This document shows positions 25,668-34,453 of a stretch of 64,000 bases of DNA, in pieces. The notes under the pieces are model-generated. The model saw only the letters and a list, made by a program, of their open reading frames with translations. It made no database searches and had not been told where the DNA came from. This DNA comes from Streptomyces albicerus (GTDB lineage Bacteria; Actinomycetota; Actinomycetes; Streptomycetales; Streptomycetaceae). Both the position numbers and the translations under genes were made by a program. Numbering within the stretch: the first letter of the stretch is position 1; each line of letters opens with the position of its first letter. The stretch lies in assembly GCF_008905045.1 (NCBI RefSeq), contig NZ_VWMY01000007.1, positions 9,601-73,600 of the forward strand, read 5' to 3'.

Positions 25668-26569
25668 TGGCAAAGCCGCTGACCGCGTCCAAGCTGGTGG
25701 AGATCCTGCGCGCGGAGGGCCTGACGGTCCACGAGGTACGCAACTGGCGCCGCCACAACCGCAATTCGAAGGGGCCCTGGGGCCCGATGAACGGCGTGAT
25801 GATCCACCACACCGTCACCTCGGGCACCAACGCCTCCGTGGACATCTGCTACGACGGCTACTCCGGCCTGCCCGGCCCCCTGTGCCACGGCGTCATCGAC
25901 AAGAAGGGCCATGTCCACCTGGTGGGCAACGGCCGCGCCAACCACGCGGGCCTCGGCGACGGCGACGTCCTGCGCGCCGTGATCAACGAGACGAAGCTGC
26001 CGCCCGACAACGAGGCCGACACCGACGGCAACCGCCACTTCTACGGCTTCGAGTGCATCAACCTCGGCAACGGCAAGGACCCCTGGCCCGAGGCGCAGAA
26101 GGAGGCCATCGAGAAGGTCTCCGCCGCGATCTGCCGCGCCCACGGCTGGACCGAGCGCTCCGTCATCGGCCACAAGGAGTGGCAGCCCGGCAAGCAGGAC
26201 CCGCGCGGCTTCACGATGGACGGCATGCGCAAGCGAATCCGCGAGCGGCTGGGCGGCAAGGGCGGCGGCGGGAAGGATGCCCCCGCCCCCGAACCGAAGC
26301 CCCAGCCCAAACCGTCGTACGAGCCCTTCCCCGGCGGCGGCTTCTTCCACATCGGCCAGAAGTCCCCGATCATCACGGCCATGGGCCGTCGCCTGGTCGA
26401 CGAAGGCTGCGGCCGCTACGAGCACGGTCCGAGCCCCGAGTGGACCGACGCCGACCGCAAGTCCTACGCGGCCTGGCAGGAAAAGCTGCGCTTCAAGGGC
26501 AAGGACGCGGACGGCATCCCGGGCAAGTTCAGCTGGGACAAACTGAGGGTGCCCAAGAGCGCCCCGTAA
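25667..26569 (+). CDS. PGRP-type N-acetylmuramoyl-L-alanine amidase with C-terminal peptidoglycan-binding domain (CIS-linked)
   Basis: 300 aa from ATG 25667, which overlaps the DUF6519 stop. The Amidase_2/PGRP core has the zinc histidine motif GVMIHHTVTSG (H47/H48), GFECINLGNG, and VIGHKEWQPGKQDPRGF near residues 165-182, which carries the second zinc histidine. A Gly/Pro/Lys linker (about 205-225) leads to a PG-binding-like C-terminus (FHIGQKSPIITAMGRRL, WQEKLRFKGKDADGIPG). There is no Sec or Tat signal, so the enzyme would need particle delivery or lysis to reach peptidoglycan. As the last gene of the operon it may act as a cargo or wall-release enzyme of the CIS. Confidence 0.88.
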   Translation: MAKPLTASKLVEILRAEGLTVHEVRNWRRHNRNSKGPWGPMNGVMIHHTVTSGTNASVDICYDGYSGLPGPLCHGVIDKKGHVHLVGNGRANHAGLGDGDVLRAVINETKLPPDNEADTDGNRHFYGFECINLGNGKDPWPEAQKEAIEKVSAAICRAHGWTERSVIGHKEWQPGKQDPRGFTMDGMRKRIRERLGGKGGGGKDAPAPEPKPQPKPSYEPFPGGGFFHIGQKSPIITAMGRRLVDEGCGRYEHGPSPEWTDADRKSYAAWQEKLRFKGKDADGIPGKFSWDKLRVPKSAP

Positions 26570-26576
26570 GGGGCGC
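26559..26576 (+). terminator. Stem-loop overlapping the amidase stop codon
   Basis: A perfect 7-bp stem gcgcccc/ggggcgc closes on the loop gtaa, which contains the TAA stop of the amidase gene. It is followed by a G-rich tract rather than T residues. It lies between two convergent genes and probably ends the CIS operon transcript. Confidence 0.5.
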
Positions 26577-26643
26577 GGGGCTGTGCCGATATGCGGCTCC
26601 GCCGCGTGGGCGCGACCAGCCACAGACGGCCCGCAGCCGCCGT
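26570..26643. repeat. Streptomyces-type dispersed intergenic element
   Basis: The spacer between the convergent amidase and M1 peptidase genes contains gatatgcggctccgccgcgt followed by gggcgcgaccagccac and ggcccgcagccg. I recognise this combination as a sequence that recurs after genes in many Streptomyces genomes. It includes a small hairpin, gcggc-tcc-gccgc. It probably folds in RNA as a terminator or REP-like element. Recognition is from memory and was not checked by search. Confidence 0.45.
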
Positions 26644-26664
26644 AACTCCATCCCAGCCGAGCTC

Positions 26665-28038
26665 TTAGGCGTTCCGGGGCGGATACGGCGGCCGAGCCGG
26701 AATCGCCGCGGAGCGGGACGGCAGCGCCGGCAGCGCTGTCTCATGCAGCCAGGACGAGAACAGCTCGTCCAGCGGCTCGGCGCCAGCCGCATGGCGGGCG
26801 ACATGCGCCGTGAAGGCCGCGGTCGTGACCGCGCCACCCCGGTGCAGCGCAGCCCACGCCCGCAGCATCCGGAAGAACGCCTCGTCACCCAGCGCGCACC
26901 GCACCGCGTGCAACACCAACCCGCCCCGCTCGTAAAGGCGGTCGTCGAACATCAACTTGCGACCCGGGTCCGACAACCGGAGGTCCTGCGGCAGCCCGGA
27001 CAGCTTGCGATGCGCGATGCCCGCGAGCGCCTGCGCGGTGCGGCCGCCCGACCGCTCCGACCACAGCCACTCCGCGTACTTCGCGAACCCCTCGTTCAGC
27101 CAGATGTGCCGCCAGTCGGCGATGCTCACGCTGTTGCCGAACCACTGGTGCGCCAGCTCGTGCGCGACCAGCCGCTCCGAACCCCGCGCCCCGTCCACGT
27201 GGTTGGCGCCGAACAGGGAAAGACCCTGCGCCTCCACAGGGACGTCCAGCTCCTCCTCGGTGACGACCACCGCGTACTCGCCGAACGGATACGGACCGAA
27301 GAGCTCCTCGAACAGCTCCATCATCGCGGGCTGCCGCGCGAAGTCCCGGGAGAACTGGGTGAGCAGATGCGCCGGAATATGCCCCGCCTGGGGCACACCG
27401 CCAAGACCCGGATCACCGAGCAGCACCGTCTGGTACTTCCCGATGGACAGCCCCACCAGATAGCTCGAGGTGGGCGCCGACTGCTCGTACACCCACGTCG
27501 TCGTGGACGCCTTCGTCGTCCGGGTCAGCAGCCGGCCGCCCGCCACCACCGAGTACGTGGACGGCGTGGTGATCGAGATCTGGTACGAGGCCTTGTCCGC
27601 CGGGCGGTCGTTGCACGGGTACCAGGACGGCGCCCCGACCGGCTGGCTGGCCACCAGCGCCCCGTCCTCCAGCTCCTCCCAGCCGAGCCCGCCCCACGGG
27701 CTGCGAACCGGCTTGGGATTGCCCGACCACTGCACCTCGACGGTGAACGCGGCCCCGGAACGGATCGGCTTCGCCGGGCGGATGCGCAGCCTGCCGCCCC
27801 GGTGCGTGTAGTGCGGCGCCCGGCCGTCGACCCGGACCCGGCCGATCCTGAAGTCGGCCAGGTTCAGATGGAATTCGGTGAGAGGGGACCGGCCCGCGAT
27901 GGCGTTCAGTCGCGCGGTGCCGGCCAGCCGGTTGGGTCCCGGACGGTAGTCCAGGGCGAGTTCGTACCGATGCACCCGGTAACGGGGATCACCGTTCGCC
28001 GGGAAGTACGGGTCCGCTCCCACTGTCTGCTGAACCAC
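26665..28038 (-). CDS. M1 family metallo-aminopeptidase
   Basis: 457 aa. Zinc site HELAHQWFGN followed by the downstream glutamate in WLNEGFAKYAEW, the M1 gluzincin pattern. The N-terminal beta-sandwich is visible in YRVHRYELALDYRPGPNRLAG. GTG 28038 is preferred because AGGGAG lies 11 nt upstream and family members usually begin shortly before this beta-sandwich; an in-frame ATG at 28125 would add 29 residues without a signal peptide. It is shorter than the about 850-aa PepN proteins and belongs to the compact M1 group. It sits 74 bp downstream of the NRPS-like gene on the same strand, so it may act on that enzyme's product or simply share its promoter. Confidence 0.9.
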   Translation of the reverse strand: MVQQTVGADPYFPANGDPRYRVHRYELALDYRPGPNRLAGTARLNAIAGRSPLTEFHLNLADFRIGRVRVDGRAPHYTHRGGRLRIRPAKPIRSGAAFTVEVQWSGNPKPVRSPWGGLGWEELEDGALVASQPVGAPSWYPCNDRPADKASYQISITTPSTYSVVAGGRLLTRTTKASTTTWVYEQSAPTSSYLVGLSIGKYQTVLLGDPGLGGVPQAGHIPAHLLTQFSRDFARQPAMMELFEELFGPYPFGEYAVVVTEEELDVPVEAQGLSLFGANHVDGARGSERLVAHELAHQWFGNSVSIADWRHIWLNEGFAKYAEWLWSERSGGRTAQALAGIAHRKLSGLPQDLRLSDPGRKLMFDDRLYERGGLVLHAVRCALGDEAFFRMLRAWAALHRGGAVTTAAFTAHVARHAAGAEPLDELFSSWLHETALPALPSRSAAIPARPPYPPRNA

Positions 28039-28112
28039 TGAAGTGTCTGCTCCCTGCGCTGTGCTCGTACGACGTGCCGGTGCACCATTCCCGGACGCCG
28101 TACGGGCCGCGC

Positions 28113-31100
28113 CTAGGAACGCCATGCCTCGATCGGGTTGCCCAGCCAACGGGTGTCGTCGGGAACGGATTCCGCCGCCATGACGAGGGACGCGGGTCCC
28201 AGTGTGCTGCGCGCTCCGACGGTGCTGCCGGGCAGAACGATTCCGCCCGGGCCCAGGGTGGCGCCCTCACGGAGGACCACAGTATCCGTCCGCAAGATCC
28301 GGTCGTGGAAGAGGTGGGTCTGCAGGACGCAGCCGCGGTTCACCGTCGCCGCGTCCTGAAGCGTCACCAGGTCCGTCTCGGGCAGCCAGTAGCTCTCCAC
28401 CCACACACCCTTGCCGATCCGGGCGCCGAGGCCGCGCAGCCACAGGTTCATCACCGGTGTACCGGGCACGGATCCGGCCAGCCACGGCACGGCCACCACC
28501 TCGACGAAGGTGTCGGCCAGTTCGTTGCGCCACACGAAGCCGCTCCACAGCGGGTACTCACCGGTCTTGTGCCGCCCCACGAGCAGCCACTTCGCGACGA
28601 CCGACAGCAGCCCCGCGGCGGCCCCGGCGCCCAGCAGCACGACCCCGGCGAGCAGCCAGGCCCACGCCCCCAGCACGCTCAGCGCCGCCACCGTCAGCAC
28701 GGCCAGCGCGGCCGAGCAGAAGACGGGCACGATCCGGCACAGCTCGACGAGCCCGCGCGCCCACAGCAGCCGCGCGGGCGGGTCGTACGTACGGCTCTGA
28801 TCGCCGCCCTGTGTGGAGCGCGGCAGCTTGACCGGTGGCAGCCCCAGATACGAGCTGCCCTTCTTGGCCTTCTTCGGCGTCGCGGACAGCACCCCGACCA
28901 GGCCGCCGTCCGGCACGGAACGGCCCGGCCCGGTCATCCCGGAGTTCCCCAGGAAGGCCCGGCGCCCGATCTCCGCCCGCCCGATGCGCATCCAGCCGCC
29001 CCCGAGCTCGTACGGCGCGGTCAGCGTGTCGTCGGCCAGGAACGCGCCCTCGCCGACCGTCGTCAGGCTCGGCAGCGCGAGCACCGTCGACACCTCGGCA
29101 CCGCGCCCGATCCGCATCCCCAGCAGCCGCAGCCACACCGGAGTGACCAGACCGGCGTACAGCGGGAACAGCGTCTCGCGCGAGCGGTCCATCAGCTGGG
29201 TGACCGTCCAGGCCTGCCAGCCGATCCTGCTGTGCGTCGGATGCGTACCCGGCCGCAGACCGAGACTGAGCAGCCGCACGGCGACCAGCAGAAGCAGCGC
29301 GTACGCCAGGCCGAAGGCCAGCGTCGCCGGCACCAGCGCCACCGCGGCACCCCGCAACGCCTCGCCGAGCCCGGCGTCCGGCGAGACGAACACGCTCGCC
29401 GCCAACAGCGCGGCGAGGCCCGCGACCAGCGGCAGCGCCGTCAGCGCGAACCCGGTCGCGCCGTACATCACGGCCCAGTACGTCCCCCGCTGCGGACGCT
29501 CCTTGGGCCAGTCGCGCTTCGCCTTGCCGAGCTTGACCGCGGGCGCGCCGGCCCACCGCTGACCGGTGGGGACGTGCCCGGACACGGCCGAACCGGGGGC
29601 CACCTCGGACCGCTTGCCCACACGCGCACCCGGAAAGAGCATGCTGCGCGTGCCGACCACGGCGTGCGCGCCCACCTTGACCGGGCCGATCTCCAGGCGG
29701 TCGCCGTCCAGCCAGTGCCCCGACAGGTCCACCTCGGACTCGACGGCGGCACCGCGGCCGAGCTTGAGCATGCCGGTCACGGGCGGCAGCGAGTGCAGAT
29801 CCACGTCGGGCCCGATCTTGGCGCCGAGTGCCCGCGCGTACCGCTCCAACCAGGACCCCGTCAGCGAGGTCGCCCCGCTGAACTCGGCGAGTCGCTCGGC
29901 CGTCCACAGCCGCAGATGCACGCTTCCGCCCCGCGGATACCGTCCGGGCTTCACGCCACGAAGGAGCAGCCGCGCACCACCGGCCGCGATCGCGAGCCGC
30001 CCCGGCGGGCTGAAGAGCAGCGCGGCCCCGGCGGCCACGAGCCACCATGAGGCGGTCGGCGCCCACGGATACGGCCCGAACCAGTGCAGTACGTTGCCGA
30101 GCGCGGCCAGCGCCACGGTCCAGCGCAGCCCGAGCAGCGTGAACAGCGGGACGAGCAGCAGCAGTTGGACGACCTTGGCCCGCAGCGGAACCGGCGCGAT
30201 CTCGCGGGTGGCCCCGTCGCCCTGCGCGGACTTCTCCAGGTGCCGGGCGAGCTTGCGCAGCACGGGCTGCTGGTAGATGTCGACCACGGCGGCGCTCGGG
30301 TAGCGCGTACGCAGCCGGGTGGTGAGCTGGGCGGCGGCGAGGCTGCTGCCGCCGATCGAGAAGAAGTCGTCCCGCGCGGAGCTCACCGGGATGCCGAGCA
30401 CCTCGCTCCACTGCTCGGCGAGCCAGGCCTCGGTGCCGTACAGCTGCTCGGCGGGACCGCCGGTCTCCAGGCCTTCCAGGGGCCAGGGGAGGGCGTTCCG
30501 GTCGACCTTGCCGGAGGTCCGGGTCGGCAGTTCGGCGACGGGCGCGAGCAACGGGACCAGCGCGGCGGGCAGCTCGGCGCGCAGCTTCTCGACGGCCGTC
30601 GCGTGGTCCCAGCCGTCCTGGATGACGACATAGCCGACGAGCAGCTGATTGCCGCTGCGGGCCGTACGCACGGCAGCGGCGGCACCCGCGACACCGGGCA
30701 GCGCCTGGAGCGCGGCATCCACCTCGCCGAGCTCGATCCGGCGGCCGCCGAGCTTGATCTGCTCGTCGGCCCGCCCGAGGAAGATCAGCCCCTCGGGCTC
30801 GGCCTTGACGAGGTCACCGCTGCGGTAGGCGCGTTCCCAGCCGAGGGACTCCAGCGGCGCGTACTTCTCCGCGTCCTTCTCGGGGTCGAGATAGCGCGCG
30901 AGCCCGACTCCGCCGATCACCAGCTGGCCGCTGCCGCCCATCGGCACCGGCTCGCCGGCCTCGTCGACGACGGCAAGCTCCCAGCCGTTCAGCGGCAGCC
31001 CGATCCTGATCGGCTCCTCGCCGGTCAGCAGCGAGGCACAGGCGACGACGGTGGCCTCGGTGGGCCCGTACGTGTTCCACACCTCGCGTCCCTCGGTGAC

Positions 31101-31988
31101 CAGCCGCTGCGCCAGCTCGGGCGGGCAGGCCTCGCCGCCGAAGATCAGCAGCCGGACCTCGTTGAGGGTCTCCGGCTCCCACAGGGCCGCCAGCGTCGGC
31201 ACGGTGGAGACGACGGTGATCTCCTGCTCGACCAGCCAGGGCCCAAGGTCCGCGCCGCTGCGCACCTGGGAGCGCGGCACGGGCACCAGACAGGCCCCGT
31301 ACCGCCAGGCCAGCCACATCTCCTCGCAGGACGCGTCGAAGGCGACGGACAGACCCGCCATGACCCGGTCGCCGGGCCCGATCGGGTCGTCGGTGAGGAA
31401 CAGCCCGGCCTCGGCGTCCACGAAGGCGGCGGCACTGCGGTGACTGACGGCCACGCCCTTGGGCTTCCCGGTGGAGCCGGAGGTGAAGATGATCCACGCG
31501 TCGTGCTCGACACCGGGGCGCGCGGCGGGAGTCTCGCTCCGCCCGTTGACGGTCAGCTCGTGCCCGGCCCCGATGACGGCCCGCACGTCGGCCTCGCCGA
31601 AGACCAGCTCGGCCCGCTCGTCGGGGTCCTCGGCGTCCACCGGCACATAGGCGGCGCCGGCGGCCAGTACGGCGAGGATGGCGACGTACAGCTCATTGGT
31701 CCCGGACGGGACGCGGACGCCGACCCGGTCGCCGAGGCCCACCCCGGCGGCGCTCAGCCGCCGCCGCAGGGCCTCGACCTCGACGGCGAGGGCGCGGTAG
31801 CTGAGGCAGCGGTGGCCGTCGTCCAGCGCGGGCTCGTCGGGGTACGCCCGTACGGAGGCGTCGAGGATGTCGACCAGCGTGCGCGGCGAGGCGGCGGACG
31901 CGGCGGAGAAACGCGCCGGGTCGCCGAACTCTGCCCGCACCTCGTCGTCGAACAGCGCGAGTGCGGGGCCTTGCTCGAGGGCTGCCAT
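28113..31988 (-). CDS. Pls/PosA-family single-module non-ribosomal peptide synthetase-like membrane enzyme
   Basis: 1291 aa from ATG 31988 (GAGGA 6-7 nt upstream). Residues about 35-520 are an adenylation domain with FTSGSTGKPKG (169-179), NTYGPTEATVVA and YRSGDLVK. Around 540-560 is a carrier domain, DDFFSIGGSSLAAAQL, with the phosphopantetheine serine. The remainder has several hydrophobic membrane segments and three hexapeptide/left-handed beta-helix blocks (IGPDVDLHS; IGRGAEVSTV; IGKGVWVESY), with no condensation or thioesterase domain. This is the layout of the family containing epsilon-poly-L-lysine synthetase (Pls) and PosA. Such enzymes make homopolymers or amide conjugates at the membrane. 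The substrate cannot be named from motifs alone. An upstream open extension in this frame runs into the tRNA gene and is not coding. Confidence 0.88.
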   Translation of the reverse strand: MAALEQGPALALFDDEVRAEFGDPARFSAASAASPRTLVDILDASVRAYPDEPALDDGHRCLSYRALAVEVEALRRRLSAAGVGLGDRVGVRVPSGTNELYVAILAVLAAGAAYVPVDAEDPDERAELVFGEADVRAVIGAGHELTVNGRSETPAARPGVEHDAWIIFTSGSTGKPKGVAVSHRSAAAFVDAEAGLFLTDDPIGPGDRVMAGLSVAFDASCEEMWLAWRYGACLVPVPRSQVRSGADLGPWLVEQEITVVSTVPTLAALWEPETLNEVRLLIFGGEACPPELAQRLVTEGREVWNTYGPTEATVVACASLLTGEEPIRIGLPLNGWELAVVDEAGEPVPMGGSGQLVIGGVGLARYLDPEKDAEKYAPLESLGWERAYRSGDLVKAEPEGLIFLGRADEQIKLGGRRIELGEVDAALQALPGVAGAAAAVRTARSGNQLLVGYVVIQDGWDHATAVEKLRAELPAALVPLLAPVAELPTRTSGKVDRNALPWPLEGLETGGPAEQLYGTEAWLAEQWSEVLGIPVSSARDDFFSIGGSSLAAAQLTTRLRTRYPSAAVVDIYQQPVLRKLARHLEKSAQGDGATREIAPVPLRAKVVQLLLLVPLFTLLGLRWTVALAALGNVLHWFGPYPWAPTASWWLVAAGAALLFSPPGRLAIAAGGARLLLRGVKPGRYPRGGSVHLRLWTAERLAEFSGATSLTGSWLERYARALGAKIGPDVDLHSLPPVTGMLKLGRGAAVESEVDLSGHWLDGDRLEIGPVKVGAHAVVGTRSMLFPGARVGKRSEVAPGSAVSGHVPTGQRWAGAPAVKLGKAKRDWPKERPQRGTYWAVMYGATGFALTALPLVAGLAALLAASVFVSPDAGLGEALRGAAVALVPATLAFGLAYALLLLVAVRLLSLGLRPGTHPTHSRIGWQAWTVTQLMDRSRETLFPLYAGLVTPVWLRLLGMRIGRGAEVSTVLALPSLTTVGEGAFLADDTLTAPYELGGGWMRIGRAEIGRRAFLGNSGMTGPGRSVPDGGLVGVLSATPKKAKKGSSYLGLPPVKLPRSTQGGDQSRTYDPPARLLWARGLVELCRIVPVFCSAALAVLTVAALSVLGAWAWLLAGVVLLGAGAAAGLLSVVAKWLLVGRHKTGEYPLWSGFVWRNELADTFVEVVAVPWLAGSVPGTPVMNLWLRGLGARIGKGVWVESYWLPETDLVTLQDAATVNRGCVLQTHLFHDRILRTDTVVLREGATLGPGGIVLPGSTVGARSTLGPASLVMAAESVPDDTRWLGNPIEAWRS

Positions 31989-32281
31989 CGGGTCCTCACG
32001 TGTCGTTCCCGGAAGGCCGGGGGCGCTGGTGGGCCCGCAGGTACGCCTGGGGATATTCCGCTCCAGCTCCGAACAAGCGTTGAATTCTAATGCGACGCTA
32101 GCCTCGGACCTGGGCTTCAGCCATGTGAGGAGGCCTCCGGAGGGATCTGGAAGCACTCGCTCCGGCGCTCTGACGTGGAGGTATGTCATGCTGACGAGAT
32201 CTGCCCCACACATGGCCGTAACACGGTCCAACTGGGGGCGAACGGGGTCCGATCGCAACGAAAACGGAGACCGAACGCAAC
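31989..32281. other. Intergenic region between the NRPS-like gene and the tRNA-Leu terminator
   Basis: About 290 bp without a convincing gene. It is locally A/T-richer around 32075-32100 (gcgttgaattctaatgcgac). On the minus strand this gives TAGAAT, a reasonable -10 box for the NRPS-like gene, but no good -35 is seen at 16-18 bp. No ORF here has convincing codon bias together with a ribosome-binding site. Confidence 0.35.
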
Positions 32282-32319
32282 GAGCGAGGGCCGCGACCAG
32301 TCGGTCGCGGCCCTCGCTC
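32282..32319 (-). terminator. Perfect 17-bp stem-loop downstream of tRNA-Leu
   Basis: gagcgagggccgcgacc (32282-32298) is exactly complementary to 32303-32319, with loop agtc. It lies 8 bp past the 3' end of the minus-strand tRNA, the expected place for its terminator. On the minus strand it is followed by a modestly T-rich stretch. Confidence 0.75.
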
Positions 32320-32327
32320 ATCTCGTG

Positions 32328-32412
32328 TGTCCGAGGGGGGACTTGAACCCCCACGCCCGATAAAGGGCACTAGCACCTCAAGCTAGCGCGTCTGCCATTC
32401 CGCCACCCGGAC
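32328..32412 (-). tRNA. tRNA-Leu (GAG anticodon)
   Basis: Read on the minus strand the gene starts GTCCGGGTGGCGGAATGGCA and ends CCCCCCTCGGAC plus discriminator A. The 7-bp acceptor stem GTCCGGG/CTCGGAC pairs with one G-T. The anticodon stem CTAGC/GCTAG encloses the loop TTGAGGT, giving anticodon GAG. A long variable arm (TGCCCTTTATCGGGCG) and A73 are class II leucine features. CCA is not encoded. The T-arm has the normal GTTCAAGTC core. It reads CUC/CUU codons. Confidence 0.95.
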
Positions 32413-32612
32413 AAGGTGTCTGTCGCGCGGGGTTCCCCTCGCGGCGACGGAGGAAACATTACCAGGCTTTCGAGGACCCCCGATCACGGGCCGTGGGGCG
32501 TGAACGACGTGTGACGGGCCGGGTCCGGCCTTGGGGTGGGGAGGGTCGGAGAGGGAGGATGAGAGGGACCGCCAGCGGGAACACCGCAGCAGGCAGCGTG
32601 GGAGGAAGCAGC

Positions 32613-33938
32613 GTGAGCGAGCCGGACACGACCAGGAGCATCACGGGTGAGGACGAGGTCGTCGACCTCTGCCGCGAGCTGATCCAGATCGACACCAGCA
32701 ACTACGGCGACCACTCGGGCCCGGGTGAGCGCAGGGCCGCCGAGTACGTCGCGGAGAAGCTCGCCGAGGTGGGGCTCGAACCGCAGATCTTCGAGTCGCA
32801 CCAGGGCCGCGCCTCCACGGTGGTCAGGATCGAGGGCGAGGACCGCTCGCGGCCCGGGCTGCTCATCCACGGCCACACCGACGTCGTACCGGCCAACGCC
32901 GAGGACTGGACGCACCACCCGTTCTCCGGCGAGGTCGCCGACGGCTGTGTGTGGGGCCGCGGCGCGGTCGACATGAAGGACATGGACGCGATGACCCTCG
33001 CGGTCGTACGCGACCGGCTGCGCGGCGGACGCAAGCCGCCCCGGGACCTGGTGCTGGCCTTCCTGGCGGACGAGGAGGCCGGCGGCAAGTTCGGCGCGAA
33101 GCACCTCGTCGACAAGCACCCGGACCTCTTCGAGGGCGTGACCGAGGCGATCGGCGAGGTCGGCGGGTTCTCCTTCACGGTCAACGAGAAGCTGCGGCTG
33201 TATCTCGTCGAGACCGCGCAGAAGGGCATGCACTGGATGAAGCTGACCGTGGACGGCACCGCCGGGCACGGCTCGATGATCCACCGGGACAACGCGATCA
33301 CCGAGCTGTCCGAGGCGGTGGGGCGGCTCGGCAGGCACAAGTTCCCGGTGCGCGTGACCAAGACGCTGCGGCACTTCCTCGACGAGCTCGGCGACGCCCT
33401 CGGCACCGAACTCGACCCGGAGGACATGGACGCGACGCTCGCCAAGCTCGGCGGCATCGCCAAGCTCATCGGCGCCTCGCTGCAGAACACCGCCAACCCG
33501 ACCCAGCTGGGCGCCGGTTACAAGGTCAACGTGATTCCGGGCCAGGCGACCGCGCACGTCGACGGCCGCTATCTGCCGGGCTACGAGGAGGAGTTCCTCG
33601 CCGACCTGGACCGGATCCTCGGCCCGAACGTGAAGCGCGAGGACGTGCACGCCGACAAGGCCCTGGAGACCACCTTCGACGGGGCCCTCGTGGACGCCAT
33701 GCAGACCGCGCTGGTCGCCGAGGACCCGATCGCGCGGGCCGTGCCGTACATGCTCTCCGCGGGCACCGACGCCAAGTCCTTCGACGACCTCGGCATCCGC
33801 TGCTTCGGCTTCGCCCCGCTGAAGCTGCCGCCGGAGCTGGACTTCGCCGGGATGTTCCACGGTGTTGACGAGCGGGTGCCGGTCGACGCCCTCAAGTTCG
33901 GCGTGCGGGTGCTCGACCGCTTCATCGAAGCGTCCTGA
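32613..33938 (+). CDS. M20 family metallopeptidase
   Basis: 441 aa from GTG 32613, which has GGAGGAAG 7 nt upstream; a longer open frame to 32493 is low-complexity and has no RBS. M20 motifs are all present: LLIHGHTDVVPAN (first zinc His and Asp), WGRGAVDMKD (bridging Asp), LAFLADEEAGG (catalytic Glu-Glu), the dimerisation-domain GTAGHGSMIHRDNA, and a C-terminal region around MLSAGTDAKSFDDLGI. This fits the dipeptidase / N-acyl-aminoacid deacylase group. No signal peptide, so it is cytoplasmic. It stands alone between the tRNA and the chaplin genes; substrate unknown. Confidence 0.92.
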   Translation: MSEPDTTRSITGEDEVVDLCRELIQIDTSNYGDHSGPGERRAAEYVAEKLAEVGLEPQIFESHQGRASTVVRIEGEDRSRPGLLIHGHTDVVPANAEDWTHHPFSGEVADGCVWGRGAVDMKDMDAMTLAVVRDRLRGGRKPPRDLVLAFLADEEAGGKFGAKHLVDKHPDLFEGVTEAIGEVGGFSFTVNEKLRLYLVETAQKGMHWMKLTVDGTAGHGSMIHRDNAITELSEAVGRLGRHKFPVRVTKTLRHFLDELGDALGTELDPEDMDATLAKLGGIAKLIGASLQNTANPTQLGAGYKVNVIPGQATAHVDGRYLPGYEEEFLADLDRILGPNVKREDVHADKALETTFDGALVDAMQTALVAEDPIARAVPYMLSAGTDAKSFDDLGIRCFGFAPLKLPPELDFAGMFHGVDERVPVDALKFGVRVLDRFIEAS

Positions 33939-34119
33939 ACCACCGCTTCTTCGAAGCGTCCGGAATTAACCCGCTGAAACGACACTCCAATAATCGCCAG
34001 CGCGTACGGAGTCGACTGAGAAGGGTGAATGCGCTCATAGGCTCGTAGCCCTATTACTCCCTCCTCGTTACAGGTGATGTGATCCGCGGCTGGGATCGCA
34101 TTGCCAACAAGGAGGAATA

Positions 34120-34353
34120 ATGATCAAGAAGATCGTCGCCGCTGCTGCTGCCACTGGTGGCATCGTTCTCGCTGGTGCGGGTATTGCGGCTGCCGACGCC
34201 GGTGCTCAGGGTGCTGCCGTGCACTCGCCCGGCGTGCTCTCGGGCAACGTCGTTCAGGCGCCCGTCCACGTGCCGGTGAACGTCTGCGGCAACACGGTCT
34301 CCGTGATCGGGCTGCTGAACCCTGCCTTCGGCAACACCTGCACCAACGCCTGA
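34120..34353 (+). CDS. chpH: Short chaplin (ChpH-like)
   Basis: 77 aa. A Sec signal peptide (residues 1 to about 26; KKIVAAAAATGGIVLAGAGIAAA) is followed by one chaplin domain: SPGVLSGNVVQAPVHVPVNV, then CGNTVSVIGLLNPAFGN and TC. The two cysteines form the domain's disulfide. Short chaplins are secreted and assemble into amyloid fibrils on aerial hyphae and spores, lowering surface tension. A strong RBS, AAGGAGG, lies at 34109-34115. The pairing with a long sortase-anchored chaplin is the arrangement I remember for chpH/chpC in S. coelicolor. Among short chaplins I favour ChpH because of this neighbour. Expression is known to depend on developmental sigma factor BldN; I could not define a BldN promoter here. 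Confidence 0.93.
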   Translation: MIKKIVAAAAATGGIVLAGAGIAAADAGAQGAAVHSPGVLSGNVVQAPVHVPVNVCGNTVSVIGLLNPAFGNTCTNA

Positions 34354-34367
34354 CGTTGTGCTCACCT

Positions 34368-34412
34368 CATGAGGGTCTGCGCCCCATGAAGGTCTGAACC
34401 CATGAGGGTCTG
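34368..34412 (+). repeat. Three imperfect 12-nt direct repeats after chpH
   Basis: catgagggtctg (34368-34379), catgaaggtctg (34385-34396) and catgagggtctg (34401-34412) occur with a 16-17 bp period, just before the chpH terminator. They may be a small slippage array; no function is evident. Confidence 0.5.
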
Positions 34413-34418
34413 AGTCCG

Positions 34419-34453
34419 CGGCCCCGGAGTGCGCGCCATGCGCTCCGGGGCCG
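34419..34453 (+). terminator. Stem-loop between the two chaplin genes
   Basis: An 11-bp perfect stem, cggccccggag (34419-34429) with ctccggggccg (34443-34453), separated by a 13-nt loop. It lies 65 bp after chpH and about 90 bp before chpC. It would end or attenuate the chpH transcript and allow separate expression levels of the two chaplins. Confidence 0.6.

Noticed and set aside
1..26569. Prophage or R-type tailocin instead of CIS
   Set aside because: AAA+ ATPase Cis15, DUF4255, DUF4157, DUF6519 and the split LysM/tube protein mark the eCIS lineage; no capsid, terminase, integrase, holin or portal gene is present in the visible part.
28039..28149. Longer starts for the M1 peptidase (ATG 28125 or 28149)
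   Set aside because: They add a Gly/Ala/Arg-rich stretch that is not a signal peptide and overlap the NRPS-like stop; GTG 28038 has AGGGAG upstream.
31989..32354. N-terminal extension of the NRPS-like gene
   Set aside because: It would run through the tRNA-Leu gene and its terminator and has no RBS; ATG 31988 has a good RBS and fits the family start.
32328..32412. Attachment site of an integrated element at tRNA-Leu
   Set aside because: No integrase gene and no direct repeat of the tRNA 3' end was seen in the window.
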